Below, one piece after another: positions 9,191 through 20,610 of a DNA stretch of 64,000 nt. Positions within the stretch are counted from its first letter, which is position 1, and each line of letters begins with the position of its first letter. Made by a program: the position numbers and the translations under genes. The notes beneath the pieces are model-generated. The model ran no database searches, was not told the origin of the DNA, and saw only the letters and a list, made by a program, of their open reading frames with translations. The DNA is from Cinnamomum chago (lineage: Eukaryota > Streptophyta > Magnoliopsida > Laurales > Lauraceae), in contig CP142451.1 of NCBI GenBank assembly GCA_038049695.1, positions 43,349,001 to 43,413,000 of the forward strand, written 5' to 3'.

Positions 9191-10942
9191 TGAAAGTCCG
9201 CTATGGATCCTAACCCTAGAGGGGGGGTGAATAGGGTGAGCTACAACTAATGACTAATTATGACCAATTTTAATTTCTTAAACTAAACTAGTCACAAGTG
9301 GTGATTATAAGAAAAAATGCGGAAGCTCAAATAAACAATCACCACAAAAGCATGCACCACAACACCAAGGTTTATAGTGGTTCGGCCTCAATGCCTACAT
9401 CCACTACCGGCTTGTGTCTCCAACACCCCACCGGATTCCACTACTTATGCTTTTTACTAGGCTAAGCAATAACCCTTACAATATGCTTTTCTTAGGCTTA
9501 GCAATAACCTTACAATGTTGTTTTTCTAAGGCTCAACAACAACCTCTCAATTGTGCTTTTCTAGGCTTAGCATTAACCTTTACAAATTGCTTTTCAAAGG
9601 CTAAGCAATAACCTTACACAAAGATGATTTCTCAAAGAAAGTGTCTTCACAAAAGATCACTCTAAGAGATTACAATTTAAGCACAATGGAATTTGCCTCT
9701 TAAATAGGCTAATAGGAAAATGAAATTCCAATTACAAACATACACTAAAATAAACTAAAGTGTGTGCACAAAGTGTATGTATGAGTTTCTTCAATCAAAT
9801 TTAACAATGAAGCTTTTAAATGAATGCATGATGCATTTTAAAATCAAGGTTTATAAAATGATGATTGAAGAGAAAACTAATCACATAAAGAATTCAAACA
9901 ACTTTGATGAAATGAATTAAACAAGTTGTATGAATGTTAAAATCTAAGAAAGCATGTGATTAGGATAAGAGAGTTTGCAAACTAATCTAATTTACCAAGG
10001 ATGATTTAGAGTTTGCAACACATCTCTTTAAAAGCTAGAAATCATGCAAATATGCAAATACAAAGATTTAATGATGCATTGATTCTACTTTTAATGGAAA
10101 TCAAAATGATAAGTAAGGTCTACCTTTTTAAATCTCAAACATTTGATTTCCAAATGGCCTTCTAGCCTTTCCAACTTCTTCCCCTTTGTTTGGCTCCAAA
10201 ATGCTCTCAAGAGCTCATTTGTTCAACTTTTGAGAAGTTGGAAATGAATGGACTTTATAGGCAAAAAACAGTCCACGGGCTAGTTGTCTCGGTCGACCTA
10301 GAGGTCTCGGTCGACCGGGAAGGCATAACGGTCGGATTTTTGACCGTTGGAGGTTTCAGTTCAGAAACTGTAAAAATTACCTCCAGTTGTCTCGGTCGAC
10401 CGAGACCTGTGTCTCGGTCGACCGGCAACACTGCCGGGACACCCCATTTTGCAAAAATTCAATTTTTGCCTATTTGAAGGTATATCTATGGGGGACCTTT
10501 TGGGCCATTAAATCAAGCTTAAATACATGTTTTAGAGATATTCTAAGATGTTTAAAAACAAGGGAAACACAAAGCCTAAAATGATTTGAAACTTTAAACC
10601 AAAGGCTAGCTTGATTTGAAAAACTCCTTTTTCCAAAAACAATGCATACAAAAGTGATTCTTAAAGAGATGAATGTATGCAAAGCTTAAACCTAAATTCT
10701 AACATGATTTTCCAAATGCAATGCACAATGAATTAGGTTTTCAAAAAGAGTTTGGGTTCTAAAACCAATGCATCCAAGTATAAAACCAAAACATGCATAA
10801 AACCAAAGCTTTTCCAAATCTTAAAAGCTATGCATGTATAAAACTAGATTTCAAGGGTTTTCTAAACCAATGCTAGTGTGTGAATACAAATGATGCCAAT
10901 ATGCAATGCATCCATCAAATTGCAAAAACAAAAGACCTAACA
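9191..10942 (-). repeat. Element 1 5' LTR with promoter
   Basis: Right copy of the LTR, the transcribing one for the minus-strand element. The TATA box is the reverse complement of ctttata at 10253-10259. Upstream of it (higher coordinates) lies the palindrome array to about 10425, including CTCGGTCGACCGAG at 10391-10404. Downstream, the R-U5 part holds the minisatellite. It ends next to the primer-binding site. Confidence 0.93.
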
Positions 10943-10947
10943 TTATG

Positions 10948-11260
10948 TTCCTAGATTATATATTGTCACTGCATCGTGTTCTTATTTCTAAATATGTACT
11001 ATCAACTTTTCTTTACCTCTTAATACTGTTGTCCTTGAAAACGCCACCTGCTGCACCCTTTTCTCAGCCATAGATATTAAGGACTTAAACCCTCTCACCT
11101 CTTTCACACATTTACTATGATTCCTTGTTAACCAATGTGGTTTTCAAGTCCTTTCCATCATCTTCTTTAGTATGTTAGATCATACATAGAGATAAATGAA
11201 TTATGGATTCACATACCTCTACAAGGATGTAATTAATTATAAGGTGGTGTTTTCTTTTAG
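10948..11260 (+). other. Host intron-like DNA before TGA exon
   Basis: T-rich DNA ending in a pyrimidine tract and AG acceptor (ttttcttttag, 11250-11260). It resumes the host sequence broken by element 1. No coding signal seen. Confidence 0.55.
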
Positions 11261-11413
11261 GGAGATAACTTGAGGCAGCAAACCCTTCATCGAGTTAACT
11301 AGATTCTCACCATGCGTCAGGCTGATCGTTGCTTCTTAGCCATAGTTGATCAGTATTTCCACAGGCTCCGAGCCCTCAGTTCTCTGTGGTTGGCTAGTCC
11401 AAGACAAGAATAA
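11261..11413 (+). pseudogene. Last exon of a TGA-class bZIP factor, degenerate
   Basis: After an AG acceptor the frame reads GDNLRQQTLHRVN, a TAG (11300-11302), then ILTMRQADRCFLAIVDQ and YFHRLRALSSLWLASPRQE, ending in TAA at 11411-11413. The family is clear from NLRQQTL, ILTxRQAxR and the RLRALSSLW signature near the C-terminus of TGA/HBP-1b bZIP factors (DOG1-type domain). These are nuclear regulators of salicylate, redox and floral-meristem responses. Family members have a sense codon (usually Arg, as in HRILT) where the TAG lies, so this copy is a pseudogene or a non-functional exon. The bZIP region is not in the window; element 1 lies in what would be the preceding intron. Polyadenylation-type DNA follows. 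Confidence 0.8.
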
Positions 11414-11906
11414 CAATATTGCTCATTTGAATGAAATGGATACCATCATCTCAACACCTTCCTTCAATCTAATTTTATGTTATTTACTTACATGTAGTAA
11501 GGGCCCTGCCCTTTAGTAGAAACATGTACAGATGGATGGTCTGTTTAACTGCTACAGAAGATTGTTGAAAGATGGCCTCATGTCCCTCTGCCTGGTGTCC
11601 TTTTTATAGCTTTCCTTTTGATGTATTGGATTCAGCAGTACTCTCTTGGAACTAACTCATTTTAGCATTGGACTAAACCGCAGAGGAAGGACGAGTGTTG
11701 AAGTCGAAAGTGCAAGTGACTTCTGTTCTTGGGAACTAACTTTTTTGGTGTATCTGACCAAGGTGGCAAACAAGACTCTAGATGCTGGCCTTGGCTGGTT
11801 TTAGTAGGATAGTATTGCTTCCTTTCTTTTCTTCTTTTTCTTACTAAGCTTAAAACATTTTTAGTACTTTGACTAGTGTCGAGGGCATGGGTATGTTGAT
11901 GGTTTC
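11414..11906 (+). other. Probable 3' UTR and flank of the TGA pseudogene
   Basis: AT-rich, non-coding sequence with the look of a 3' untranslated region. It runs to the gtttc target site of the solo LTR. Nothing else recognisable. Confidence 0.4.
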
Positions 11907-14900
11907 TGTCGCCACCCCGGACCGGGCCCGAGGGACTAATCCGGGATCGGGACTATTGATGATGATGTACCACATCGGTTTAATGATAATACCATACATT
12001 TATTTAATTTCCCACAGGTGTCCGCGGTGAGGATATCACAACCATAAATGAATATTTCTTTTAAGTGCGAAAGCATGTAGCAAATCAAATAGTCAAACTA
12101 TCCCTCGTCATGAAGATAACATCAAGTATAAAATACTGTATCAGAATGAGCAATGATCAATAGCATGTTTCCCAAAAGTAAGTTAAAGTTTTACAAAAGA
12201 TCATTTAGTTACATTCCCCAAAAATAGAGGCCAACAAAGTCCAATATAAACAAAACAATAACCCAAAAGAATGGTTAAATAGTTTTCCCAAAATGTCACG
12301 TCTCTCGTAGCAACCCGATATCTACATGACATCGTCAGTACGCCACTCAACTAGGGGCTACGGTTCACCTACCGCCTCCTCCGGCTCGTCCTCAAGGTAA
12401 CCGGCAACTGGACCTGAGTACCAAAGAAAATGGATCAGACACGACGGTCTGGCAAGAGAGTGAAAAGATACAACAACATATAATAAGGAAATATCTTGAA
12501 AAGCATAGAAATCTGTTTAAACAAGAACTCCCATAAAGGAGATAAATCATTTGCTAGAAAACAAATAAACAAGATAAAACATGTAAGGTATCCAAGGAAT
12601 CGGGAACTAACAAGATGGCAATCACAAAAAGCTAAGTCCTCTATCACCAAAGTGACAAGAGTATAACGGGACGTTGGTCTCAGTCACACAAGGTGAGGAG
12701 ATTCAACGCAAAGCATATATACAATATAAATATACGGGACGGGACCACGGTAACGAACCGGGTATCGAGACAGGACCACGGTAATAAACCAGGCATCGGG
12801 ATCCAAACTGCAGCTGGCAGGACGGGAGGGGGATCTCCAAGTCGGTGGATCAAACCAACAAGGTTATCCAAGCTTAGTAATGCCGACTCATAGGTCAAAT
12901 AACAAATCGAGACATGAACAAGTAAATCAGGTGCAAGTAAATGAACATGCGGGGCAAGTATGTTCAAGGAATAATTTCCATTTCATGTGATACAATGCAT
13001 TTCTGGACAAGTAACTGTTACTAGTGTAACTTCAATGCTTTCGGGAAAACAAGTCGTGTAATGCAAATCTTGGAAATGAAGTGAAACAATGAACTATTAC
13101 AATTTCGGTAAAATATCAATTTCAAGATTTATTTAAAGTGAATAGGGGTCCCGTATGTCGATTATAATAATGACTTGGTACTCCTTGAGTTTGAAGACAT
13201 TCCGGGCTCCTTATACACTTTACGATTTTCAAAACTTTAAATGAGCTTATAGATAGTACTAGATGCTATGATAGAAAAATCAAGACTATAAACAGTCCAT
13301 CCTAAGTATGATGTTAATCCTGAAGCATCGTACAACCTACTCAGTCACCGAAAAGGATAGGGTTCGCGATTCCCAACGAAATAGACTTCACGTATAGATA
13401 TAAAAAGGATATCGCGTTGTCCCATACCGTTCAAGATTGAAATGGATTGGATTCCGATGCAACCGAACCAACCGTGAAGAATGTCGGCTCAAGACATCCT
13501 CACATATAGTCCAATGAGTCCAAAAAGGGTAGTCAAAGTCCCACCTAAGCCCATCCAAAAACAGGGTAAAAATCCCTTCCAGCAGGAATTTCTCGGTTGG
13601 CCCGGTCGACCTGGTACACAGCAGCCCCGGTCAACCTGAGAAGGTCAGGTCGACCTGGTCCCTGTGTGCCCGGTCGACCGAGCCCATGGCCGGTCGACCG
13701 GGAGTTGTAACATAAATGGGGTTACAGTGTTTTGGTCAGGGAGCCTGACCCTGTGTCCCCGGTCGACCGAGCCACCGTGGGGTCGACCGGGTACACTACG
13801 GAACAGAACCCAGGTTCTGTTCTACAGTGGGCTGGTTCCTCCTCTTTTTCCCTCCTTTCCACACTTATACAACCATCACAAGACTAGAGATAAGAAGGCT
13901 ATAAACTCATGTTTCCAAGGCATTTAATGAACTAACAAGATGCATTATGAGTATTTATTTCAACAATGCAAATCAATAAAAGCATGAGAAATTCATAAAG
14001 GTTTCATCAAATCATTTAAAACTCAAAACACCTAATCATCCACTTGCCTTAGGTCCAAGCTAGCCAAAACCAAGCCTCTAATCACCTCTTAAGCTCAATT
14101 CCAAGCTACAATAAAAAACCCCCAAAACAAACCCTAAAATGGGTCAAACAAAGAATGAAAAGGGTAGAACTTTCAATAATGAAAATGAAGCTTCTCAAGG
14201 GCTAGAAGAACACAAATCTAGAAGATGGAGAAGATTGCTTACTTGGATGACCTTCAAATAGAGAGAGTTAGCTCAAAGGAGATCTTGAAATGAGAGGTTT
14301 CCTTCACAAATGGTATCAATATGTAGCCTTCAAGATGAGGAAGAGAATGGTGATCTCCATTTCAAGATTGATGGTGCAAGATTAGTAAGAGATTGAGATG
14401 GAGAGAGCAAGAAGAAGAAGAGAAAAGCAAGAGAAACCTAGGTTGCTGGTTTGTGCTGGAAAAATGAAGAATGGAATGAAAGGGAGAGTGGGTTTCCCTT
14501 TGTTAACAAATGGGGTTGGGTCCCACTACTAAAGAAGCTTGTTTGGCTGAAATCATGTCTTTCGGGATCTCGAATGAATTCGACGAAGAAGGAAGAAATG
14601 ATCCCCGGAATATCTAGTTTCCAAAAGTATATGTTTCACGGGTTTCGAGGATATCAAGTTTTGGGTACAGGTTTAGTGTAAAATGACTGTTTTGCCCCTC
14701 AAGGCTAGTAAATCGGGTTTCGGTGCCTCGAATGGAAACGGGATCAACATGAAAGTTGTAGGGATCAATAAGATAAGTGAAACAGGATAAAAATGCAATT
14801 CAAAACGATTCCGAAAAATCCCCTAAGTAAATACAAAGTCGTAAAGGGAACCCCCAAAGGGCCCCACTAGTTACCAAAGCACTCAAAATTGCCCAAAACT

Positions 14901-15009
14901 AGAACAAAAGCTATTCCAAACCCAACTTAGCCAAAATCACTAATCAAGCTTAGAGCTAACACACGACTTAACTAGCACTAATTGGGTTCACTCGGGTTGG
15001 AGTCTTACA
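11907..15009 (-). mobile_element. Solo LTR, Del/Tekay-like gypsy (fossil)
   Basis: A 3,103-bp solo LTR with TG...CA ends and an intact 5-bp duplication GTTTC (11902-11906 and 15010-15014). It has no internal region, the expected product of recombination between two LTRs. Seen: 'tgtcgccaccccgg' at its left end and, on the minus strand, a TGTAAGACTCCAACCC start. The block 12530-12920 closely matches 60715-61075 of the LTR at 59416, whose minus orientation is fixed by a primer-binding site, so this one is minus too. The intact duplication suggests a moderately young insertion. Its short open frames show no domain. Confidence 0.85.
13597..13795. repeat. CGGTCGACC palindrome cluster in the solo LTR
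   Basis: At least seven ggtcgacc or ggtcaacc boxes, several extended to CCCGGTCGACCG or CCGGTCGACCGGG, are spaced by 10-40 bases. The core CGGTCGACCG is the same as in the LTRs of the copia-like elements 1-3, although the LTRs are otherwise unrelated. Confidence 0.85.
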
Positions 15010-15014
15010 GTTTC

Positions 15015-16095
15015 GCACAGAATTACTTAACATGGTAGATCAAAATATCCTCATAAAATATGAAGCCACTTTGCAACTGTTGAATATAGGTTATTTTGAT
15101 ATTTTAGGTGACGTTATTAATTATTGTTGCTTGATGGTCTCTCAGAGAAGGCCATTGAAGGATCTCTCTCTAAATTTTTCTAGCCTTTTTGTTACCTGCT
15201 TGGGTCAATGCTGATGGAGGCATAGAAAAGATGATATTAAGTGTGTTCACGAATATTAATATTATATGGGACCTGTTAAAACGATCCCATGAAGTGTTCA
15301 GAGAGAGAATAAAAGAGAGAGCTTGTTTTTCTGTGTTCCCATTTTCACTTTACTCATAGGTATCCAAACACATACAAAGTATTTTAGATTTCACTTTACA
15401 CAAAGCAACCAACCAGAGTGAAGTGAAGTTAATTTAATTAACTTCAACCCACTTCATCCCACTTCACTTTTTATGTGAAATTTACTCCACTTCACTCTGC
15501 TCCTCAGTTATCCAAACATGCCTTAGAGAATGCTAAGTTTGATTCTGAAATGAATTTTTCCTACAGAAAAGAGTTACTTTCATAGAAGAAAAGCCTCATC
15601 TCAAAAGCATTATAAACAACATAGAGTTCTTGCCCAGTGTAGATATACATTTTTGTGAGTGCCTAAATATTATGGACTCGGATTAGGTGAGTGTGAAACT
15701 CGTGATTGGTTGTTTAAGCTTCTTTGGGGAAGATGGATCGCCTCAGGACCTGAATGGAAAGGAGAAATAGATATCAGAGACCCTGACTGTCGTCAGCCAA
15801 AGGCTCTCCGATGCCTGAGTTAGTTCTATCACTGAACCAAGGATGGAGATGAGAGGTAAATATGCTAGTATTGCATGTTAAGGCGTTATTAGGCATGTCA
15901 TTGCGTAATTCAGCGTATCATTGCATACCTTAGAAGGGATTGGTATCCCTCTATAAATAGAGATTTCACCTGGCGCACCCTTAGTGGGGGTAGGTGGAGA
16001 TACTGTCCGGTCGAATCAAGAGATGACCTCCGGTATCAATGTGGATGTGATTGATCAAGACGACACCTGACCATTATCCGGCGCCTATTTTGTCT
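15015..16095. other. Gene-poor DNA between solo LTR and hAT
   Basis: About 1.1 kb with no convincing coding region. A 60-codon open frame at 15032-15214 has no recognisable domain. A TATA-like 'ctataaatagag' occurs near 15950. 15420-15490 contains short inverted 'gaagtgaagt / acttcactt' words. The sequence was continuous with 21098 onward before the hAT insertion. Confidence 0.5.
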
Positions 16096-16103
16096 ATCAG
16101 TAC

Positions 16104-16205
16104 CATGGTTTAAAATCTCGGTCTCGGTCGCGGTATCGGCCGGGCCGAAAAACCGATATGATATCGGTATCGGTCGCGGATATCGGTCCGTCACGGTCAT
16201 CGCGG
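16104..16205. repeat. hAT left end: TIR and subterminal repeats
   Basis: CATGGTTTAAAA is followed by a dense set of tctcggtc, cggtatcgg and gatatcgg words. These mirror the words at the other end (20945-21089) and are typical of transposase-binding subterminal repeats. Confidence 0.75.
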
Positions 16206-16693
16206 TGTGAATTTTTTTTTAATCCAAAAAAATTCGCAAAAATATCCAAAAAATCCAGAATATTAGAAAATGCTGGAAAACTATATTTGTTTCCATTAAT
16301 AACAACAATAAATCAAAATCTCGGTCACCTTAAGTTATGAGTCCTGTCTGTGTCGCAGACTCGCAGTTCACTATCTTTTTTCCAGTATTTCATATAATGC
16401 AAACATTATTGATGCTCTGCTCATGATCAATTTATTAGTGTCAAATATAAGAAGATAAAGATAACATATCAATCATCATTTAATACTAACTTAATCATCA
16501 AATAAAGTTGTGAAATTCAAGACCCTAAAGATTAGTGAATGAGATAGTGAGTTAGTGACTGGGATAGATAAATCATAAAGCACTTGGGCATCAAAATGTT
16601 CATGGTTAACCTGAAATTAGAGGAGACTAGTGGAGAGTACTAGTAGAGACTAGAGAGAGACTGATGAGTATGAGTGTATGACAGATTGACAGC

Positions 16694-17877
16694 CTAATAC
16701 CAAGTGGAGTGTCGCCCTGGCTCGATATCATCATCATCATCATTTCTTCGGTATTGGCTAAAAAGATATGCTCCATACTGCTGTGCAGCACTAGCACTAC
16801 CATATCCATAACCATATTCAGATTGTTCTTGATAAGATGATGAACTATCTTGATCCCCTGTGTCTGTGGATTGAGATGGCTGGTTGTAATCAAATGGCAT
16901 GAAATAGTTATGAGGGGCATAAATAGGTCGTCGAGAAATTGGTGGGGGAAGCCTCCCTTGCTCAATTAACATCTGTTGTTCGATAGAAATAATCAGTGTT
17001 GGTGAAGGGGGTACCCAATTAGGGTCATATGAATAACCGTCATGCTGTCCATACATGGCACCTTGTTGGCCAACATAATCCCTATGTTGTCCATACATGG
17101 CACCTTGTTGGCCAACATAATCCCTATGTTGTCCATACATGGCACCTTGGCCAACATAACTTCCATGATGACCATGAGTAGCGGCGCCGGCGCTACTACT
17201 ACCCCCTGCCTCAGTCTGTCCAACATGTCTGACATAGCCACGGCGAGGATCTAACTCAGTAGCATGAGGAAAATGCTCAATTGTCTCATAAGTGACATGC
17301 TCATCATCTCTATAATGACCCTCATCCCCGGGAGAGTCAGGTGGAATTCCTGCTGATGATGAAGAAGTAGAAATACTTGACTCACTCTCTTCATCCACCT
17401 CCTTTCCCCTTGGCTCACTTGTATTAGGTGCACGCCCCTGCTGCATTGTCAAGTTTATTTCTTCTATCCTTTCTGCAGCCCTCACTGGCTCAGGCCTTTC
17501 CCCAGTCAATTCCTCTATCAACTACCCAAACTCTGGGTCTTGGTCTAACACCGGTTCTTCTTGTTCCTCCAACCATTGACCTAACATAGTATCCTCTTCT
17601 GAAAAGATATAGTCCAAATTAATTGGACAGAAATAATCCCGGTGATCCTCAAACTGTCTTCTCCTTCTATTTCTACTCTGGAGTTTGAGGTTGTAGTGAA
17701 TGTAAACCAATTTATTTAGCTTTTGCATTGTCAATCTATTTCTTGGTCTTGTGTGGATAAATGAGAATGTGCTCCAGTTTCTTTCACAATTGGAAGACGA
17801 TGTAGTTTGACTAAGGACTTTAATAGCAATCGTCCTTAGTGCAGGAGCACACTCTCCATAATTCAACCACCATTCAG
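16694..17877 (-). pseudogene. hAT transposase exon 4 (dimerisation domain and tail)
   Basis: The acceptor TTTTTTTTCAG ends at 17878; the exon opens AEWWLNYGECAPALRTIAIK and runs through SSSNCERNWSTFSFIHTRPRNRL and NKLVYIHYNLKL, the hAT C-terminal dimerisation region. A TAG at 17522-17524 interrupts the frame; the same frame continues directly with an acidic, Ser/Gly/Tyr/Gln-rich tail of about 275 residues. That tail includes three 14-residue repeats (YGQHRDYVGQQGAM type) and ends at 16694. The tail is low-complexity; related plant transposases often end in such tails. Whether the TAG is a late mutation or marks the old end cannot be told from one copy, but the open, protein-like tail favours a mutation. 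Confidence 0.75.
17040..17160 (-). repeat. 42-bp coding tandem repeat in hAT tail
   Basis: Two full 42-bp units and a shorter third, built on 'ccatacatggcaccttg' plus 'ttggccaacataatcccta'. Each unit encodes 14 residues, so the reading frame is preserved through the array. A fourth partial match (ATHGHHGSYVGQGAMYGQH) precedes it in the protein. Confidence 0.85.
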
Positions 17878-17962
17878 CTGAAAAAAAATAGAAATGATAT
17901 TAGAGTCAATAAAAAAAATAATAAGTCCTTAAATAATATAGAGATGACATTACAATCAATAC

Positions 17963-18038
17963 CAGGATAGGTTTGTGTCACAGCTCTCCGTGCAGTTGTC
18001 ATTCCAAAGCTTCCGGCCCGTACATTGTATATGTCAAT
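17963..18038 (-). pseudogene. hAT transposase exon 3
   Basis: A 76-nt exon between acceptor ATCTTCAG and donor G|GTATTG. It encodes IDIYNVRAGSFGMTTARRAV and TQTYP. The last base pairs with the first two of exon 4 to make an Ala codon before EWW, so the phase agrees across the intron. This segment precedes the WW motif in plant hAT proteins. Confidence 0.7.
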
Positions 18039-18119
18039 CTGAAGATATTAACGTAGAAAAATAAATTAGAGAAATTACAATGTTATATACTTTTTTCCTT
18101 AATTATCCTACATTCCTAC

Positions 18120-18241
18120 CTGATTAGTAACCCAAATTGCTTCATCTGTACTCTCTGCCAATCTTTCAATTACATTTTTTAGTCCCAAACGGATTTCATT
18201 AGATATGTGTCCATCCGTAAATTGGGGATTAAAGAAGTATC
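18120..18241 (-). pseudogene. hAT transposase exon 2
   Basis: A 122-nt exon with acceptor TTACAG and donor CAG|GTAGG. It encodes YFFNPQFTDGHISNEIR and GLKNVIERLAESTDEAIWVTNQ. 'YFFNPQF' following exon 1's 'HDLHIAG' is the usual hAT order (HAAGYFLNP). The introns on either side are short and T-rich. Confidence 0.7.
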
Positions 18242-18365
18242 CTGTAACAGTAAAACCAATGAATTTTAGTCATTGATAAATTAATATAGTGAGGACTGAG
18301 GACTGAGGAGAGAATGGAGAGTTGAATACAACAATTCAAGTGTTAAAGGATATTCTTCACTTACC

Positions 18366-20038
18366 GGCAATGTGTAAATCATGTTTTAATTGTCATCCCC
18401 ATCGATCGTCGATGATCTTCCAAAACTTTTTGTAATATCTACAATCTCCTTGAATAGCCAGCTTTGATCTCTCCATGGCCTCATGTAAGAAGCCCATTGT
18501 TGGCTTATCATCGCCATCAACCAATCGAAGAACCTTTATTAGGGGTTCAAAAACATTTAAAACACCCTTCACATGAGGCCAAAACTTGTTGGACTCAATT
18601 GTTTTACATACTTCAACAGTAATGGGACTTGCCCTTTTTCCCCATTTTGAATTCATGAATTCATTTGATTTTATCAATCGGAGAAGTCCTTCTCTATACT
18701 TGTAAACACTTTCGATAGCAATGAAGTGGGTGGCAAATCTAGTGATGCCAAGCCGTAGTAATTCATGGTTGTCTGTATGCATTTTCATCATGGAAATGAG
18801 TCTATATGATTGATAAAAAAAATTGGTGATCTTCTTTATCTTACCAATCACAAACTTCATGACTTTTCCTTTTGCAATATCTTCAAGCATTAAATCCAAG
18901 CAATGTGCTGCGCATGGAGACCAGAAAATCCTTGGCCTTTGTTTCATAAGCATCGTTCCTGCAGCCTTCATGTTTGCAGCATTGTCGGTAACAACCTGAA
19001 CTACACAATCTGCCCCAACTTCTTCAATCACCTCATTCAATAACTTATTAATATATTTTGCATCTTGAATGTAATCAGTTGCATCAACTGATTTGATAAA
19101 CACCATGCCCATAGACGAGTAGACTAGAAAATTCAAGAGATGACGGTGTGTGATGGTCGTCCACCCATCGCACATTAGTGTGCAACCTCTTTCCTTCCAT
19201 GCCCATTTGAAAGTTTGCACCCAAGCCTGCAACTCTTCATACTCTTTCTCAACACATACATGCCCAATCTCATAAGGGGTAGGTGTCTTTATACTTGGAC
19301 CATGTTCTGCAGCTGCATCTAACATGGTGGTGAAATAAGGAGATGATGCCTTGTTGGGAGGAATGCCTCCGTCCAAAAAAAACTTCCCAGCGGCTCTCAC
19401 TAAATGTTCTCTTGCTTTACCAAGCCTACCCTTTAATGCTTTCATAATGCTGGGCTGCTTTGATGTTGGTTTTCTATAAGCATATGGGTCAGTTGGCCCC
19501 ACTTGCTGAGGTGCACGTGTAGGAGTTCTTTCAATCTCCTCAATGTCTGGATCTCGACGAGGTTGTTTTTGACTAAATGCCCGACGCAAACTTGCTCCCC
19601 CAGGTTCGGATGACCCACCCTGCTCATATTGGCTACCTCTAGAGGCTGCTTCATATTGCATTCTTCTTCTCTCTTCCTCCTCCTGAAGTGACCTAACACT
19701 TTCTCTCCTAGCCGTCCTCATTTCCAGGTCTTCATCGTCATCATCATCGGAGGAACCGAATACTTCTTCTCTACATGCATCAACTTCCTCAGTTCTTCTT
19801 TTTTGTTGTAACTCTTTTTTTTTTTTTTTGCTGATGCATTTAGGAGCTCCTTCATTTCAGCAGTTACATTTGGTGGCACTTTATGACATTTTATCACCTG
19901 TCCTGTTACATGCCCCAAATGTTGTTTCAATCGAGTAATCCCGCCATTGAGCACTCTTCCACAATAATTACATTTCACTCTACTTTTGCTTCCAACTGGT
20001 TCACCATGGTTTCATGCCGGATCTATTTCACGCACCAT
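18366..20038 (-). pseudogene. hAT transposase exon 1 (BED finger, catalytic core)
   Basis: Starts MVREIDPA at 20038. A BED zinc finger follows: CNYCGRVLNGGITRLKQHL then H and C (about 19978-19885). After an acidic linker comes the core: CTLMCDGWTT carries one catalytic Asp, VVTDNAANMKAAG the second, and SPCAAHCLDLMLEDI is the conserved CxxHxLxL block; it closes with IIDDRWG and the HDLHIAG donor side. Damage: TGA at 20012-20014 where relatives have Trp (DPAWxHG), a frame change at the A15 run (19815-19829) and TGA at 18393-18395. The frame change separates the finger from the DUF659-like part beginning at MRTARRES. This is an old, non-coding copy. Confidence 0.8.
19815..19829 (+). repeat. T15 homopolymer at hAT frameshift
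   Basis: On the coding strand this is a run of A within a lysine-rich linker. The frames on its two sides differ, so slippage here is the likely cause of the frame break. Sequencing error in the run is also possible. Confidence 0.7.
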
Positions 20039-20100
20039 CTTGTTCCTATAAAATAAGAAATTCATGCCATAGTAATACACTAATACTCTTAAGAACAATT

Positions 20101-20610
20101 ATTTTTAGGAAAAGTCAAGATTTAATAAAATCATTTTCAAAAATCCTAAATATATAGATATAGCATAAAAGTATGTAGATCAATCATTTACACATCATAC
20201 AATGATCATGAATCATTAAAAGAACATATTTATGATGAAATCCCCAATAAATGATATATTATAATTCAAATATTAAAAAATCCAAAAATAAAATAATTAA
20301 AATAAAAATCTAAATCATGTTTATGACTATGAGTAGATGTAGATCTATCATCTACACACTATTAATAAGCCTTTGGTATCACAAATATCCTAACAAGTAA
20401 CAACAATTATTTTTTGGAAAAAAAAAATTAATAAAATCATTTTCAAAATCCTAAATATATAGATCTAACATAAAAGTATGTAGATCTATCATTTACACAC
20501 TAAACAATGATCATGAATCATTAAAACAACATATTTATGATGAAATCCCCAAAAAATGATATATTATAATTCAAATATTAAAAAATCCGAAAATAAAAAA
20601 AATTGAAAAA
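20101..20610. repeat. Direct duplication of about 200 bp inside hAT
   Basis: 20101-20300 and 20410-20610 are near-copies, sharing long stretches around 'aaatcctaaatatatagat', 'catttacacac', 'caatgatcatgaatcatta' and 'gatgatatattataattc'-like text, offset by about 310 bp. They lie in the 5' untranslated part between transposase start and right end. Confidence 0.8.

Larger units (their letters stand above)
3379..10942 (-). mobile_element. Element 1: gag-only Sirevirus-like LTR retrotransposon
   Basis: A structurally whole 7,564-bp element. Its two LTRs (3379-5130 and 9191-10942) are each 1,752 bp, start TG, end CA and are flanked by the 5-bp duplication TTATG (3374-3378 and 10943-10947). The minus orientation is fixed by the primer-binding site at 9177-9188, the polypurine tracts beside 5131 and the coding strand. 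By eye the LTRs differ at about two sites, so the insertion is recent (tens of thousands of years under a commonly used grass substitution rate, which may not apply here). The internal region holds one long ORF (gag-like) and about 2 kb of non-coding DNA. No protease, integrase, RT or RNase H is present, so it should depend on a partner element. Confidence 0.9.

Noticed and set aside
15032-15214. 60-codon open frame right of the solo LTR
   Set aside because: Short, no domain, no splice context; consistent with chance.
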